Positions 63,771-64,000 of a stretch of 64,000 nucleotides of DNA are shown here, in pieces. How positions within the stretch are numbered: position 1 is the stretch's first letter; each line of letters starts with the position of its first letter. Source of the DNA: Candidatus Tokpelaia hoelldoblerii (GTDB taxonomy: Bacteria; Pseudomonadota; Alphaproteobacteria; Rhizobiales; Rhizobiaceae). Made by a program: the position numbers and the translations under genes. Under the pieces are notes generated by a model. It saw nothing but the letters and a program-made list of their open reading frames with translations. It searched no databases and had not been told where the DNA came from. The DNA is taken from the NCBI GenBank assembly GCA_002005325.1, contig CP017315.1, forward strand, positions 868,001-932,000. The letters are read 5' to 3'.

Positions 63771-64000
63771 TTACCAGCGCTGCCGTTTTTCCTGATCTTC
63801 CTGCCGCGCGGCAACCCAATTATTCCCCTTATTATCAAGCCGGTGCTCCTTTTTCCAGAAAGGGGCATCCGTTTTCAGATAATCCATCACAAAACCGGCA
63901 GCTTCAAAAGCGGCATGACGGTGAGAGGACGCTGCAATCACCAGCACAATCTGTTCACCTGCCCTGATTATGCCAAAACGATGAATAATGGTCAGCGCTG
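63771..64000 (-). CDS. moaE: Molybdopterin synthase catalytic subunit (partial, 3' part)
   Basis: The last 76 codons of a minus-strand gene whose start lies beyond the right edge. The visible part reads LTIIHRFGIIRAGEQIVLV, then ASSHRHAAFEAAGFVMDYLK and PFWKKEHRLDN. IIHR..G....GE, SSHR..AF and the FWKKE active-site Lys are the MoaE signatures. The enzyme puts two sulfurs from MoaD into molybdopterin. MoaD is expected further right. Confidence 0.9.
   Translation of the reverse strand, partial: ALTIIHRFGIIRAGEQIVLVIAASSHRHAAFEAAGFVMDYLKTDAPFWKKEHRLDNKGNNWVAARQEDQEKRQRW

Noticed and set aside
1..64000. Search by eye for CRISPR arrays, rRNA, tRNA and insertion sequences
   Set aside because: No spaced direct repeats, rRNA blocks, clear tRNA cloverleaf ends or transposase frames were found; a tRNA could still be missed without a covariance search.

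Overview
The window reads as chromosomal DNA of an alphaproteobacterium of the order Rhizobiales (Hyphomicrobiales), close to the Bartonella/Brucella branch. The signs are a pyruvate dehydrogenase operon with a lipoylated E1-beta followed by lpd, lipA and a RatA/Coq10 gene; a MucR/Ros zinc-finger regulator; an NdvA/ChvA cyclic-glucan exporter; an Omp2-type porin; an ATP12 chaperone gene; a gyrA-coaD-ppi-ppi-queA-tgt string; and a GyrA with natural Ala at the quinolone-determining position (Ala91/Asp95), as reported for Bartonella. Genus and species cannot be fixed from the sequence alone. No rRNA, tRNA, CRISPR array, transposase or integrase was recognised.

Layout. 1-7507: end of an unidentified gene, ftsB, then pdhA-pdhB-pdhC-lpdA-lipA-ratA, so pyruvate oxidation sits with lipoate synthesis. 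Two near-identical 24-bp repeats, each an inverted repeat, precede pdhA. 7508-9277: an AT-rich accessory patch with a DUF805 membrane protein, a decayed copy of the 3' end of ratA, and an overlapping pair encoding a small membrane protein and an ImmA/IrrE-type metallopeptidase. 9278-16535: serine deaminase, MucR, a zinc module (znuA divergent from znuC-znuB-zur, with a palindromic Zur-type box between them), a DUF1624 membrane protein and a porin. 16727-21090: NdvA, a pseudouridine synthase overlapping an ATP12 chaperone gene, and MarC. 21347-28785: gyrA, a LysE exporter, coaD, two cyclophilins, and queA-tgt for queuosine; Tgt has lost three of the four usual zinc ligands.

28836-35566: flavin monooxygenase-like protein, a doubtful small ORF, a solitary cobyric acid synthase and four transporters of different families in a row. 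35653-44412: icd, a META-domain protein, gmk, lipB, parE, a nucleoside hydrolase overlapping an MFS gene, and rsmA. 44498-50166: an outer-membrane assembly operon lptF-lptG-lptD-surA; pdxA, often found between surA and rsmA in relatives, is missing here. 50364-52466: pepA, holC and a 54-codon membrane protein.

52509-60225 is the most distinctive metabolic block: an MHS-family transporter divergent from an NRAMP-like YcsG transporter, PxpA, a DUF1445 protein, a fused PxpB-PxpC protein and a biotin carboxylase fused to a biotin carrier domain. The last two together carry every domain type of urea carboxylase (BC, BCCP and the AHS1/AHS2 halves of its carboxyltransferase). This suggests a biotin-dependent 5-oxoproline or amide-processing system rather than plain ATP-dependent 5-oxoprolinase. 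60227-64000 returns to core genes: an ABC-F ATPase, ndk with a strong terminator, a YbaY/META envelope protein and the 3' part of moaE.

The best candidates for undescribed biology are the biotin-linked Pxp locus, the membrane-protein/ImmA-like pair beside the ratA relic, the paired inverted repeats before pdhA, and the nested inverted repeats at 53833-53934.
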